A stretch of DNA of 64,000 nt from Schumannella soli (GTDB lineage Bacteria; Actinomycetota; Actinomycetes; Actinomycetales; Microbacteriaceae): contig NZ_VHQG01000002.1 in assembly GCF_006517435.1 (NCBI RefSeq), positions 350,732 to 414,731 on the forward strand, given 5' to 3'. The translations under genes were made by a program, and so were the position numbers. Below, one piece after another: positions 1-10,248 of this stretch. A model generated the notes under the pieces. That model was not told where the DNA came from. It worked only from the letters and a program-made list of their open reading frames with translations, and ran no database searches. The stretch's first letter is position 1. Every line of letters starts with the position of its first letter.

Positions 1-1
1 T

Positions 2-1009
2 GCCGGGCTCGAGCAGTACGCGGAGAGACTCACGGAACAGTCCTTCACCGAACGCCACCAGGACGCCGCCCGCCAGCGCGCGGTGCGCCTGGTCCCGGGC
101 CGGGACGGGATGTGCGATGTCATCGCCACGGTCCCGACGGTCATCGGCGACGGCATCCTCGACCGCCTCACCCGCATGGCGCACGCGGTGCAGGACGCCG
201 ACGTCGCGCACGAGGGGATGACACCCTCGGTCGGCGCGGCGGGCACCGATCGTCGCACGGTCGATCAGATCCGCGCGGACGTGTTCGCGGATCTGATCCT
301 CGCCGGGGCGCCCGCGCTCGACCCGACCGTTCACGGTGACGGGGCGGGTGCGTTGGGCGCGATCCGCGCGCAGGTGCAGGTGACCGTCTCGGCGTTGACG
401 CTCCTCGGTGACAACGAGAACCCCGCCGACCTGATCGGCCGAAGCCCGATCGACGCCGGGACCGCGCGCTACCTCGCCGGCGAGACCTCGTCGTGGACGC
501 GACTGCTCACGAACCCGGTCGACGGCACCACGGTGGCGGTCGACCGGTACAGGCCGAGTCTCGAACAGCGCCGTCACCTGCGTGCCCGGGATCTGCACTG
601 CCGCTTCCCCGGATGCCGGCAGGCGGCGATCCGCTGCGAACTCGACCACACCGTCGACCACGCGCTCGGCGGCCCGACAGCTCTGACCAACCTGGCTCAC
701 CTGTGCCAGCGGCATCACTCGATGAAGCAGTTCACCCCCTGGCGGGTGGAACAACATCCCGGCGGGGTCCTGGAATGGACCTCCCCGACCGGACGCGTCT
801 ACCGCGAAGACACACCAGCGCCACCGGTCGCATTCGTGCCCCTCGGACACCCCATCCGAATATTCGCCCGCCTCGGACCGGCCGACCTGGATGACCCGCT
901 CGATCCGCCGGATCCATCCTGCGAACCGGACGGCGTGCCGGAACGGCCGGACCTCGTCGGCGACTCGTCGCGGCGAGCTGAGTACGACTTCGACCTCGCT
1001 CCGTTCTGA
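2..1009 (+). CDS. DUF222/HNH endonuclease domain protein, 5' partial
   Basis: The reading frame is already open at base 2, so the start lies outside the window and only the C-terminal 335 or so codons are present. The visible part carries the end of a DUF222-type helical region followed by an HNH nuclease module: a Cys pair in CRFPGCRQAA, the Asp-His pair in CELDHTVDH, and a distal HLCQRHH. These residues match the metal-binding and catalytic set of HNH nucleases. Such proteins occur in multiple copies in Microbacteriaceae and other actinobacteria and often flank mobile DNA; their role is unclear. The family call is secure, function is not. The ATG/GTG codons near base 83 are internal to the frame, not the start. 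Confidence 0.85.
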   Translation, partial: AGLEQYAERLTEQSFTERHQDAARQRAVRLVPGRDGMCDVIATVPTVIGDGILDRLTRMAHAVQDADVAHEGMTPSVGAAGTDRRTVDQIRADVFADLILAGAPALDPTVHGDGAGALGAIRAQVQVTVSALTLLGDNENPADLIGRSPIDAGTARYLAGETSSWTRLLTNPVDGTTVAVDRYRPSLEQRRHLRARDLHCRFPGCRQAAIRCELDHTVDHALGGPTALTNLAHLCQRHHSMKQFTPWRVEQHPGGVLEWTSPTGRVYREDTPAPPVAFVPLGHPIRIFARLGPADLDDPLDPPDPSCEPDGVPERPDLVGDSSRRAEYDFDLAPF

Positions 1010-1280
1010 TCGGACAGCGGCGGGACGCTCTGCCCTGCGCTCGGGTCGCCCTCGCTGACACCGTCGTCGTCGGACTCGGGCGACGAAGCCGGGCATCGCC
1101 GCTGGACTCGGGCGACGACGTGTGCGTCTCGATCGGACTCCATGGCCGATGCCGCCGCATCGCCAAGACCCCGCGACGGCGCCTGCAGCCTCCGGCACCG
1201 CTCGCCTTCCGCCCGCTCGCTGCAGAGCAACCCGTCCCGCGACGGCGCAACCCCGCCCGCGGCCCTACCCTGGGGAGGAC

Positions 1281-3161
<1,881 letters not shown>

Positions 3162-3245
3162 CATGACCATCGGCGAAGGCGGCGCCCGGACGGTCGCGCC
3201 CCTCCCGGTCAGCTGGGCAGGTGGCGGCGTGAGAGCATCGATGAG

Positions 3246-4166
3246 ATGAGGATCGCGGTCACCGGGGCGAGCGGCTTCGTCGGCGGAGCGGTCGCGACGG
3301 CGCTGGCCGATCGAGGCGACGAGGTCGTCGGCTTCGGGCGCACTCCGCGCGGCTGGACGCATCCGCGCGGGCGCTACCGCGTCTGGGACATCACGGCCGG
3401 ACAGATGGTCACCGACCAGGAGTTCGACGCCGTCGTGCACGCCGCCGCACTCGTCGACCCGGGCGCATCCCGTGAGGAGTCGATGCGGGTCAACCAGTTC
3501 GGCACCCGCAATGTCGTGCGCAGCTTCGTCGGCTCGCGCATCGTGCACCTCTCGACCACCGCCGTCTATGACCTCACGGTGCCGAGTGTCGACGTGCCCG
3601 AGTCGACCCCGCCCGCCCGCCGCTTCCTCAGCGGCTACTCCGCGTCGAAGCTCGCCGCCGAGCGCGAACTCGCCGGCGCCGACGCGGTGCTGCTGCGTCC
3701 GCACCTGATCTACGGCTCGGGGTCGCCGCTCGTCGGTGTGCTCCTGCGCGCGGCCCGCGCCGCCCGCGGCGCTCGGCTGCCGATGCCTTCTGGGGGACGC
3801 GTGCGTCACCGCCTCACCTCGATCGGCAACGTCGTGCACGCCGTCGAGCGCGCCCTGCGGCCCGACACCCCGCGCGGCACCTACAACATCGGCGACGCCA
3901 CCCCGGTCGAACTCAGCAGCGTCGTGACCGAGCTGCTGTCACGCCGCGGCGTCGACGTGCGCCTCGTCGACGTCGACGTCGATGCCGCCGCCCGCGCCGC
4001 CGCCACCCTCGAGTTCGCCGCGCGCACCGCGCGTCGGCGTCCGCTCATCACGCGTCATACCGTCAAGCTGCTCGGACTCGAGCGCACCTTCGACCTCGAC
4101 GCCGCGCGCGACCGCCTCGGCTTCCACCCGACGCCGACGACGCTCGACGGCGCCGAGGACTGGTAG
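3246..4166 (+). CDS. NAD-dependent epimerase/dehydratase (extended SDR)
   Basis: A 306-residue Rossmann-fold protein. The N-terminus MRIAVTGASGFVGGAV has the GxxGxxG dinucleotide-binding motif of extended short-chain dehydrogenases. The active site is visible as HLSTTAVYD (Ser/Thr) and YSASKLAAE (YxxxK). The C-terminal half, about residues 180-300, is the variable substrate-binding region, with a typical segment around TYNIGD. Members interconvert or reduce nucleotide sugars, sterols or flavonoid-like substrates, and the sequence does not tell which. It follows the ABC-F gene by 84 bases on the same strand, but nothing suggests a joint function. A 16-base palindrome (4176-4191) just after the stop is the only candidate terminator. 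Confidence 0.85.
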   Translation: MRIAVTGASGFVGGAVATALADRGDEVVGFGRTPRGWTHPRGRYRVWDITAGQMVTDQEFDAVVHAAALVDPGASREESMRVNQFGTRNVVRSFVGSRIVHLSTTAVYDLTVPSVDVPESTPPARRFLSGYSASKLAAERELAGADAVLLRPHLIYGSGSPLVGVLLRAARAARGARLPMPSGGRVRHRLTSIGNVVHAVERALRPDTPRGTYNIGDATPVELSSVVTELLSRRGVDVRLVDVDVDAAARAAATLEFAARTARRRPLITRHTVKLLGLERTFDLDAARDRLGFHPTPTTLDGAEDW

Positions 4167-4243
4167 GCGCTGTCAGGCGGCCGCGGCCGCCCCACGGACC
4201 GCATCCGTCGCCATCGTGACGCGGCCTCACTAGGGTCGACGCC

Positions 4244-4984
4244 ATGAGCGACGTGCGCGACCGTTCCGCCCGGCTGTTCCAGGCGGGCGAGGGAACCGAC
4301 CGCATCCAGTTCTTCAGCGACGCCGTCTTCGCGATCGCGCTGACGCTGCTCGTTCTCGACATCCGCCTGCCGACCGACCTGGGCGAGCATCCCGGCGCCG
4401 GCCGCGTCGCGAGCGCGCTCGTCGAGCTCTGGCCGCAGTTCTTCGGCTACCTGCTGAGCTTCGTCGTCATCGCGATCAACTGGGTCAACCACCACCGCAA
4501 GTTCCGGGTCATCGGCCGCTGGGATTCGGGACTGCTGATCGCGAACTTCGCGCTGCTCGCACTCGTCGCCTTCCTGCCCTTCCCGACGAGCGCACTCGCG
4601 GAGTACGGAGCGGTGACCCCGGTCGTCGTGCTGTACGCGGCGACTGTCGCGGCGCTCAACCTCGCCCAGCTCTGGCTGTGGGTGCACGCCCGGCGCCGCG
4701 GGCTCATGTCGCACTCGGTCGACGAGGGCGTCTACCGCTTCGTGATCGCGAACCTGCTGGCGATGCCCGTGATCTTCGGGCTCTCGATCGCGATCGCCTT
4801 CGTCTCGGCGAGCTGGGCGATGTACTTCTGGATCCTCACCGCGCCCGCCTCGGCGCTGGTCGTCGGCATGGCGCGGCGGCGCTACAGCCCGCTCAGGGCG
4901 GCGGCGCGCCCGAGCAGCGTCACGCCAGACGCGAGCGCGCCAGGCGCGAGCGCGTCAAACGAGAGCCCTGCCGACGAGTCCTAA
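4244..4984 (+). CDS. TMEM175-family (DUF1211) potassium channel-like membrane protein
   Basis: A 246-residue integral membrane protein. Its first membrane segment holds the family hallmark RIQFFSDAVFAIALTLLVLD, in which the conserved Phe-Ser-Asp segment lines the pore of TMEM175 channels. About six membrane segments are visible, ending near residue 215. A short Ser/Ala-rich, probably disordered tail follows. The bacterial members have a single six-segment repeat and work as tetrameric K+-permeable channels, so the length fits. The start ATG gives the motif near residue 25. The last four bases overlap the 3' end of the convergent MarR gene, so the two share a termination zone. Confidence 0.88.
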   Translation: MSDVRDRSARLFQAGEGTDRIQFFSDAVFAIALTLLVLDIRLPTDLGEHPGAGRVASALVELWPQFFGYLLSFVVIAINWVNHHRKFRVIGRWDSGLLIANFALLALVAFLPFPTSALAEYGAVTPVVVLYAATVAALNLAQLWLWVHARRRGLMSHSVDEGVYRFVIANLLAMPVIFGLSIAIAFVSASWAMYFWILTAPASALVVGMARRRYSPLRAAARPSSVTPDASAPGASASNESPADES

Positions 4985-5481
4985 GCCCCGGCGTCGAAGT
5001 CGAGACTCAGCTTGCGGAGCAGTCCCGACAGCCGCTCCTGATCGGCGGCGCTGAGCCCGGCGAGCAGGTCCCGCTCGGCATCCAGCAGCAGGCTGATCGC
5101 CCGGTCGACGCGCTCGCGCCCGAGAGCGGTCATGACGACGAGGATGCCGCGGCCGTCGTGCGGATCGGTGCGCCGCTCGACGACGCTGCGGGCGACGAGC
5201 CGGTCGATGCGGTTCGTCATGGTGCCGCTCGAGACGAGCGTCTGCTGCAGCAGCGCCTTAGGACTCAGCTGGTACGGCTCGCCGGCCCGGCGCAGCGCCG
5301 ACAGCACGTCGAACTCCCACGGCTCGAGGTCGCTCGCCGCGAAGGCCGCCTTGCGCTCGCGGTCGAGGTGCTTCGCCAGCCGCGAGACGCGCGAGAGCAC
5401 CTGCAGGGGAGTGAAGTCGAGATCGCCGCGCTCACGAGACCAGGCGTCGACGATGCGGTCGACTTCGTCGGAGGCGGGCAT
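4981..5481 (-). CDS. MarR-family transcriptional regulator
   Basis: A winged-helix regulator of 166 residues from ATG 5481; a GTG at 5520 would add 13 residues. I prefer 5481 because MPASDEVDRIVDAW is where the N-terminal dimerisation helix normally begins. The winged helix runs through EFDVLSALRRAG, the recognition helix region LLQQTLVSSGTMTNRIDRL and the wing RTDPHDGRGILV, which contains the characteristic D-x-R-G element. MarR proteins bind inverted repeats and release them on binding phenolic or oxidising ligands. It lies downstream of the MFS exporter gene on the same strand with a hairpin between, so it may be separately expressed. Whether it controls that exporter is unknown. Confidence 0.88.
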   Translation of the reverse strand: MPASDEVDRIVDAWSRERGDLDFTPLQVLSRVSRLAKHLDRERKAAFAASDLEPWEFDVLSALRRAGEPYQLSPKALLQQTLVSSGTMTNRIDRLVARSVVERRTDPHDGRGILVVMTALGRERVDRAISLLLDAERDLLAGLSAADQERLSGLLRKLSLDFDAGA

Positions 5482-5586
5482 CCGCCCATCATGGCACCCT
5501 GCACTCAGCGGCTCGCTCACGGGCTCGAACGCCGAGTCGATCGCGCCCGTCGGCCGCGGCGCGCTCGCTCACGCCCCGAACGACGA

Positions 5587-5622
5587 CGAGGGGGCGCACC
5601 GGTGTCGCGATGCGCCCCCTCG
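5587..5622 (-). terminator. Hairpin between MFS and MarR genes
   Basis: A perfect 12-bp stem (5587-5598 with 5611-5622) and a 12-base loop lie 43 bases after the MFS stop codon. There is no clear T-run, as is common for actinobacterial terminators. It would separate MFS transcription from the downstream MarR gene. Confidence 0.55.
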
Positions 5623-5664
5623 CGGGTGCGGCGGTCGGATGCGCGCATCCGGCCGCGGGCGGGA

Positions 5665-7104
5665 TCAGGCCGCCTCGGCCTCCGTCTCGAGCGTGAGCGG
5701 CGAGGTCAGCACGGCGAACTCGCGCTCGCTCGCCCGGCGCACGCGCCGCGCTCGCACGGCGAAGGCGATCACGGCCGCGACGCCGGCGAGGGCCGCCGCC
5801 GTGAGGAAGGCCTCCGTGTAGCCGGCCTCGAGGGGCAGGCCCGTCGCATCCGTGTTCGCGAAGACGATCACGGTCACGACCGAGCTCGCGATCGCGCCGC
5901 CGATCGTGCGCAGGTTCGCGTTGACGCCGGTCGCGATGCCGGTCTGGGTCGACGGCACGCTCTGCACGATGAGGCTGGTCATGGCGGCGTAGGAGATGCC
6001 GAGTCCGAGCCCGAACAGCCCCGCCTCGACGGCGACGAGCCAGGGCTGCGAGTGCAGCACGGCGAGTCCGACGGCCGAGAGGGCGAGCAGGGCGGCACCG
6101 CCGCCGAACTGCACCCGGAAGCTCACGATCTTGCCGATCGGTCCGCTGAGGAAGCCGGCGGCCGCCATCGTCACGAGCATCGGCAGCATGAGCAGCCCCG
6201 ACTGGGCGATCGTGGCGCCGAGGCCGTAGCCGGTCGAGGTCGGCGTCTGCACGAAGCGCGCGAAGAACGCGAACACGGCGAACATGGCGCCGCCGAGCAG
6301 CAGGCTGGCGAGGTTCGTGCTCCAGATGGCCGGGGCGCGCATGAGGCGCAGGTCGACGAGCGGCTCGACCGAGCGCAGCTCGACGGCGACCCAGGCCGCC
6401 ATCAGCACGAGGGCGAGCGCGAAGAGGCCGAGCACGAGCGGCGACGTCCAGCCCCAGGCGGCGCCGTTGCTCAGGGGCAGCAGCAGGGCGACGAGCCAGC
6501 CCGAGAGCAGGATGCCGGCCGGCACGTTGATGCGGCCGTGCTCGCGTTCGGTCGAGCGCGGGATCACGAGCAGGGTGAGGATGCCGCTGGCGACGACGAG
6601 CACGAACGGCAGCAGGAACAGTCCACGCCAGGTGAGCGCCCCGGCGAGCGGGCCGGCGATGACGGTGCCGAGTCCGGATCCGATCGCGATCACCGCCGAC
6701 ATGGCTCCGATCGCCGAGGCGATGCGCTCGCGCGGGAAGGTCTCGCGCAGCAGGCCGAAGGCGAGCGGGAACAGCGAGGCTCCGACGCCCTGCAGCACGC
6801 GGCCGATGAGCAGCACGCTGAGGTCGGGGGAGGCGAAGGCGATCAGGTCGCCCGCGGCGACGATCGCGACGACCACGATCATCGTGCGGCGGCGGCCGAA
6901 GAGGTCGCCGACCCGCCCGATCAGCGGCGTCGCGACGGCGGCGGCGATGAGCCAGGCGGTGAGCGTCCAGTTGACACCCGCCGGGGTGGTGGAGAGGTCG
7001 CGCTGCATCTCGGGCAGCACGGGGATGACGAGGGACTGCAGTGAGCTGAGGCTCGCGACGCCGAGGGCGAGCGCGAGGAACACGGTGAACGGTGAACGAG
7101 GCAC
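5665..7104 (-). CDS. MFS drug-efflux transporter, DHA2/EmrB-QacA type
   Basis: A 479-residue membrane protein with about 14 hydrophobic segments, the topology and length of the DHA2 (14-TMS) drug:proton antiporters. Motif A is visible between segments 2 and 3 as GRVGDLFGRRRTM, and the antiporter-type motif C region lies near IGSGLGTVIAGPLAGAL. The protein ends in a basic cytosolic tail. It is divergent from a TetR-family gene, and two near-identical palindromes lie in the shared control region, the classic layout of an efflux pump under local repression. The substrate cannot be read from sequence. The start ATG 7104 precedes a hydrophobic first segment after a short polar N-terminus. Confidence 0.9.
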   Translation of the reverse strand: MPRSPFTVFLALALGVASLSSLQSLVIPVLPEMQRDLSTTPAGVNWTLTAWLIAAAVATPLIGRVGDLFGRRRTMIVVVAIVAAGDLIAFASPDLSVLLIGRVLQGVGASLFPLAFGLLRETFPRERIASAIGAMSAVIAIGSGLGTVIAGPLAGALTWRGLFLLPFVLVVASGILTLLVIPRSTEREHGRINVPAGILLSGWLVALLLPLSNGAAWGWTSPLVLGLFALALVLMAAWVAVELRSVEPLVDLRLMRAPAIWSTNLASLLLGGAMFAVFAFFARFVQTPTSTGYGLGATIAQSGLLMLPMLVTMAAAGFLSGPIGKIVSFRVQFGGGAALLALSAVGLAVLHSQPWLVAVEAGLFGLGLGISYAAMTSLIVQSVPSTQTGIATGVNANLRTIGGAIASSVVTVIVFANTDATGLPLEAGYTEAFLTAAALAGVAAVIAFAVRARRVRRASEREFAVLTSPLTLETEAEAA

Positions 7105-7237
7105 GAGGCCTTCTTCCTTCTGGTGGTCCTGACGGTTCTGTCGTGGGGTGCCGGGGTCGGGAACGCGGGTCGAGCGGCGTGGGCCGGGCGACGTGCTTTC
7201 GGCGATGATGCGGCGTAGACTGGAGGCTGGCTCCGAT

Positions 7238-7252
7238 CGGAGGGAGCCTCCG
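7238..7252. promoter_or_regulatory. Candidate TetR operator 1
   Basis: The palindrome CGGAGG-GAG-CCTCCG is followed by CTT. It shares arms and 3-base spacer length with the second palindrome, whose centre lies 30 bases (about three helical turns) further on. Placed between divergent efflux and TetR genes, it is a likely operator. This is inference from symmetry and position. Confidence 0.6.
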
Positions 7253-7265
7253 CTTAAGAGAGATT

Positions 7266-7284
7266 AGCGGAGGGTGCCTCCGCT
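7266..7284. promoter_or_regulatory. Candidate TetR operator 2
   Basis: The perfect inverted repeat AGCGGAGG-GTG-CCTCCGCT has 8-bp arms and lies 26 bases upstream of the TetR GTG start. It is the better of the two copies. Binding here could block both divergent promoters. Confidence 0.65.
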
Positions 7285-7310
7285 TCGCAAGCCTCGATTG
7301 GAGATCCCTC

Positions 7311-7973
7311 GTGAGCACGTCTGCGAGCGCAGCCCCGGCGGCTGCCGCGACCGCCGCACCCGGCACCGTCCCGGCCGTCCACGCCCCCGGGACCGCCGCC
7401 GCACCGCTGCTCGATCAGCTCGCCGGCGTCGTCCAGCGTCCGAAGCGCGCGGATGCCGCCCGCAACTACGACGCGCTCGTCGCCGCGGCCCGCGAGATCT
7501 TCGCCCGCGACGGATCCGGCGCCTCGCTCGAGGAGATCGCGCGCAGCGCCGGCGTCGGCATCGGCACGCTCTACCGCAACTTCCCGACCCGCGACGACCT
7601 GATCGAAGCCGTCTACGTCGAGGAGGTGCAGTCGCTCGTGCTCGCCGCGCAGGCGACCGAGAGCCTGCCCTCCGAGAAGGCGCTCGGCGCCTGGCTCGAG
7701 CGCTTCCTCGAATACGTCGGCACGAAGCGCGCCCTGCTCGAAGGGCTCAACAACCGCGAGTCAACCGTCTTCGCCCAGTGCCGCAGCGTCATGTACGGCT
7801 CGGGCGAGCCCGTTCTGCAGCGGGCGCAGGCCGCCGGCGCGGTGCGCGGCGACGTCAGCATCTCGGATGTCGTGCGCCTCATCTCCGGCGTCGCCGGCGT
7901 GGTCGTCGACGACGATGCCCAGCGCGACCGCCTCATCCAGCTCGCGATGGACGGGCTTCGTCCCGTCGCCTGA
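7311..7973 (+). CDS. TetR/AcrR-family transcriptional regulator
   Basis: A 220-residue repressor-type protein starting at GTG 7311. An Ala/Pro-rich tail of about 40 residues comes first. The N-terminal DNA-binding domain follows (roughly 45-105), with helix-turn-helix residues in SLEEIARSAGVGIGTLYRNF and the usual F/Y-x-x-R/K-x-L end. The remaining 115 residues form the helical ligand and dimerisation domain, which is not conserved enough to name a ligand. It is divergent from the MFS gene, with two palindromes in between, so autoregulation plus control of the exporter is the simplest model. The long Ala-rich lead may be spurious if a later start is used, but no better ribosome site is visible. 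Confidence 0.9.
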   Translation: MSTSASAAPAAAATAAPGTVPAVHAPGTAAAPLLDQLAGVVQRPKRADAARNYDALVAAAREIFARDGSGASLEEIARSAGVGIGTLYRNFPTRDDLIEAVYVEEVQSLVLAAQATESLPSEKALGAWLERFLEYVGTKRALLEGLNNRESTVFAQCRSVMYGSGEPVLQRAQAAGAVRGDVSISDVVRLISGVAGVVVDDDAQRDRLIQLAMDGLRPVA

Positions 7974-8077
7974 TCCGCGCATCCGCGTCGCCGACGCTCG
8001 AGCCGCCGCCGCACCTCGCCCTCGCCGGGCTGGTGCGCATCCTCTGGCAGACTCGTCCTGCGCCGCACGCGGTGCGT

Positions 8078-8149
8078 TCCGCCGTGGTGTAACGGCAGCA
8101 CGACGGCCTTTGGAGCCGTGAGGTTCAGGTTCGAATCCTGGCGGCGGAG
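8078..8149 (+). tRNA. tRNA-Gln (anticodon UUG)
   Basis: The 72-base cloverleaf has a 7-bp acceptor stem (TCCGCCG with CGGCGGA), a D arm with the GGTGTAACGGCAGC pattern, a 5-bp anticodon stem (ACGGC/GCCGT) enclosing CTTTGGA with anticodon TTG, and a T arm with loop TTCGAAT. The discriminator base is G. The CCA end is not encoded. The UUG anticodon reads CAA and, by wobble, CAG. Confidence 0.95.
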
Positions 8150-8260
8150 CTGACGAGGTCTGTTCGCGCCTCTCGCCCGGGTCTCGTCATCGGCCGACAT
8201 CGCGTGACGGGTCTCGACCTGCCCTGGTTCTGCGGAGGCCGATGGCGGTAACGTCCAGGC

Positions 8261-9022
8261 ATGCTGGCCGCGGCTGCGCACGATCCCGCCGATATCGTCT
8301 ATCAGATCGTCCCGGTGCTCGTGATCGCGCTGGTGACCGCGGGGGCGGCCGGGATCCGTTGGCTCTTCTCGCCGACGCGGCGACTCGCGGAGTCGCTGAA
8401 GCGCGACCACGAAGTGCTTCTCCTGACCCCGACCGATCAGCCTCGGCACGCACAGCTCGCCGATCTGCTCGCCGCCGACACCGACGCATACATCCGGGTG
8501 CGCACCGCGGCCGTGCAGAGGTATCGCGTCCTCGAATCCTCGCGTGATCGCTGGCTGCGGCTGGCTATCCGCGGTGCGGGCGTCGCTCTGGCCGTCGTCG
8601 GACTCATCGGCAGCCTCGTTTTCGACGACGGCCTCGGAAGCGCGGCGGTGCTCGTGATGTTCCTCGGCACCGCGGTCGGCCTGTTCTCGCTCCTCCCGCT
8701 CGCGCTGACTCCGTCGGAACGTCATGAGCGAGCGCGGTTAGCCGCGCGGCAGAAGCGGTGGAAGGAGCTGGTGGAGAGCTGGCACGCCCGAGGCATGTCC
8801 GAGCCGATCTTCACCGACTCCTACCTCGATGGCGAATCAGCGGCGATCGCGGAGGGGCGGAGCGCGGCCGACTTCGAAGCCGAGTGGTTCTCGCGACCGG
8901 AATTCGACGTCACATCCCTGACGGGGCTCCGCGATGACGACCTCGCAGCAGGGGGCGCTCCCGAAGCACGGCCGGACGCACGTCCGGCCGGTCGGCCTGG
9001 AGACGGGGCCCAGCCGGGCTGA
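8261..9022 (+). CDS. Hypothetical membrane protein
   Basis: A 253-residue protein I do not recognise. It has a first membrane segment near residues 10-33, a charged cytosolic stretch of about 65 residues, then two further membrane segments (about 100-150, including GAGVALAVVGLIGSLVF). A hydrophilic C-terminal half of 100 residues is rich in Arg, Glu and Ser. A Pro/Gly/Ala-rich tail ends the protein. Translation starts at ATG 8261, 112 bases after the tRNA, with no strong ribosome site. The layout resembles small actinobacterial proteins with a cytosolic domain inserted between membrane segments, but I can assign no family or role. Confidence 0.7.
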   Translation: MLAAAAHDPADIVYQIVPVLVIALVTAGAAGIRWLFSPTRRLAESLKRDHEVLLLTPTDQPRHAQLADLLAADTDAYIRVRTAAVQRYRVLESSRDRWLRLAIRGAGVALAVVGLIGSLVFDDGLGSAAVLVMFLGTAVGLFSLLPLALTPSERHERARLAARQKRWKELVESWHARGMSEPIFTDSYLDGESAAIAEGRSAADFEAEWFSRPEFDVTSLTGLRDDDLAAGGAPEARPDARPAGRPGDGAQPG

Positions 9023-9149
9023 CGGGCGCTGGTCGGTCGGTGATCGCTACGCTGAAAACAGCTTCGAGGGGAACAGCGGATCCGTTGGCCGCAGCGTCAC
9101 CGCCCAGCGGATAGGTTCACGGCCGCGATGATCACGGGGAGGATCAGTC

Positions 9150-9974
9150 GTGACGACATCGCATCCCGCGCTCGAACCGCGGTACTTCGCCCGTATGGCG
9201 GCGGCGCTCGGCGACAAGGCGCGCGTGCTCGAGCACGTGCGATCGGGGCACGTGATCGACGCGGGCGCCGGCGGAGGAGAGCTGGCCGCGATGCTCGCGC
9301 GGCTTCCCGGTGTCGACGTCACGGCGCTCGACCTCGCCGAAGAGTCCCTCGCGCGGCTCCGCGACGACGGGACCTTCGCCGTGCAGCAGCGCGAGCTCGG
9401 CGCCGACCGCGACCCGCTGACCGCGCGACCGGCATCCACCATCGTGTTCAGCGCCGTGCTGCACGAGGTCTACTCCTACGCGACCGCGCCGTGGGCGGCG
9501 CACGAGCGCGCCCTCGCGCAGGCGCGGGCGACGCTCGCGCCCGGCGGCGTGGTCATCATCCGCGACGGCGTCATGCCCGAGCGACCCGACGAGCCGGCCG
9601 AGCTGCACGGACGGGACGACGCCCTCGTCGAGCGTTACCTCGCACTGTCGCCGTTCGCGGCATCCGAGACGCGGCTCGAGCGGACGCGGCCGGGCGTCTG
9701 GTCGGGAACGCGCCACGCCGTCTCCGAAGCGCTGTGCACCCTCACCTGGGGCGCCGCGTCGCTGCCCCGCGAAGCGCTCGAGCGTTTCGAGCTCGCGACC
9801 CTCGACGGCTACGCGACGCTGCTCGGCCGTGCCGGACTGCGCGTCATCCATCGGGAGGCGACGACGCAGCCCGGCTACCGCGAGCATCTGGATGCGGCGG
9901 GCTGGTCAGCCGACGGGCCGGACGGGCCGTGGTTCCCGCCGACGACCGGTCTCTGGGTCGCGCTCGTCGACTGA
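9150..9974 (+). CDS. Class I SAM-dependent methyltransferase
   Basis: A 274-residue protein starting at GTG 9150, with GGGGAGGA about nine bases upstream. Residues near 35-65 form methyltransferase motif I, HVIDAGAGGGELAAML, followed by the acidic end of strand 2 (VTALDLAEESL). A later VFSAVLHEVYSY segment matches the motif IV region. These bind S-adenosylmethionine. The rest, including a TPGGVVIIRDG-like post-motif region, is standard Rossmann-like fold. The substrate is unknown; the closest theme is the ubiquinone/small-molecule O- or C-methyltransferase group. It converges on a small membrane protein gene 10 bases downstream. Confidence 0.85.
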   Translation: MTTSHPALEPRYFARMAAALGDKARVLEHVRSGHVIDAGAGGGELAAMLARLPGVDVTALDLAEESLARLRDDGTFAVQQRELGADRDPLTARPASTIVFSAVLHEVYSYATAPWAAHERALAQARATLAPGGVVIIRDGVMPERPDEPAELHGRDDALVERYLALSPFAASETRLERTRPGVWSGTRHAVSEALCTLTWGAASLPREALERFELATLDGYATLLGRAGLRVIHREATTQPGYREHLDAAGWSADGPDGPWFPPTTGLWVALVD

Positions 9975-9984
9975 ACTTCGCGGT

Positions 9985-10143
9985 TCAGGCCGCGGGACGG
10001 CGCCGTCGGCGGCGCGCGATCACCGATTGCGCAAGGGCGATGATCGCCTCCGTCGCCGCGTTCGCCACCGTCTTCACCAGGATCACCCCGAGCACGAGCA
10101 CGGTGATCGCAGCGATCCCGCCGAAGAGAAGCAGCAGGAACAT
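9985..10143 (-). CDS. Small cationic membrane protein
   Basis: A 52-residue reading frame from ATG 10143 with one strong membrane segment (FLLLLFGGIAAITVLVLGVI), a short amphipathic stretch and a terminal RRRRRRPAA cluster. The positive C-terminus predicts an Nout-Cin orientation. The frame is open upstream with a plausible hydrophobic extension (LFENGGLILVPA), so a non-ATG start before 10143 is possible; no convincing ribosome site is visible for either. It converges with the methyltransferase and is divergent from the FMN oxidase. I recognise no family. The call rests on the compact hydrophobic-plus-basic pattern, so existence is probable, not certain. Confidence 0.45.
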   Translation of the reverse strand: MFLLLLFGGIAAITVLVLGVILVKTVANAATEAIIALAQSVIARRRRRRPAA

Positions 10144-10248
10144 CGCGGGGACGAGGATCAGGCCGCCGTTCTCGAACAGCGTGTGCTGAGCATCGCTCCG
10201 GCCGCGCGCGGCAGACTGGCGGGAATCCACGACACCGAGGAGGCCGTC

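Noticed and set aside
1072-1118. 15-bp direct repeat GGACTCGGGCGACGA as mobile-element ends
   Set aside because: The copies are 32 bases apart with no gene between, and no transposase is nearby; simple duplication is enough.
1122-1280. N-terminal extension of the ABC-F protein
   Set aside because: The extension is Pro/Arg-rich with no family match, while ATG 1281 has a near-perfect ribosome site and starts the conserved domain.
4176-4191. Terminator after the epimerase gene
   Set aside because: The 16-base palindrome has no loop and no T-run, so a functional hairpin is doubtful.
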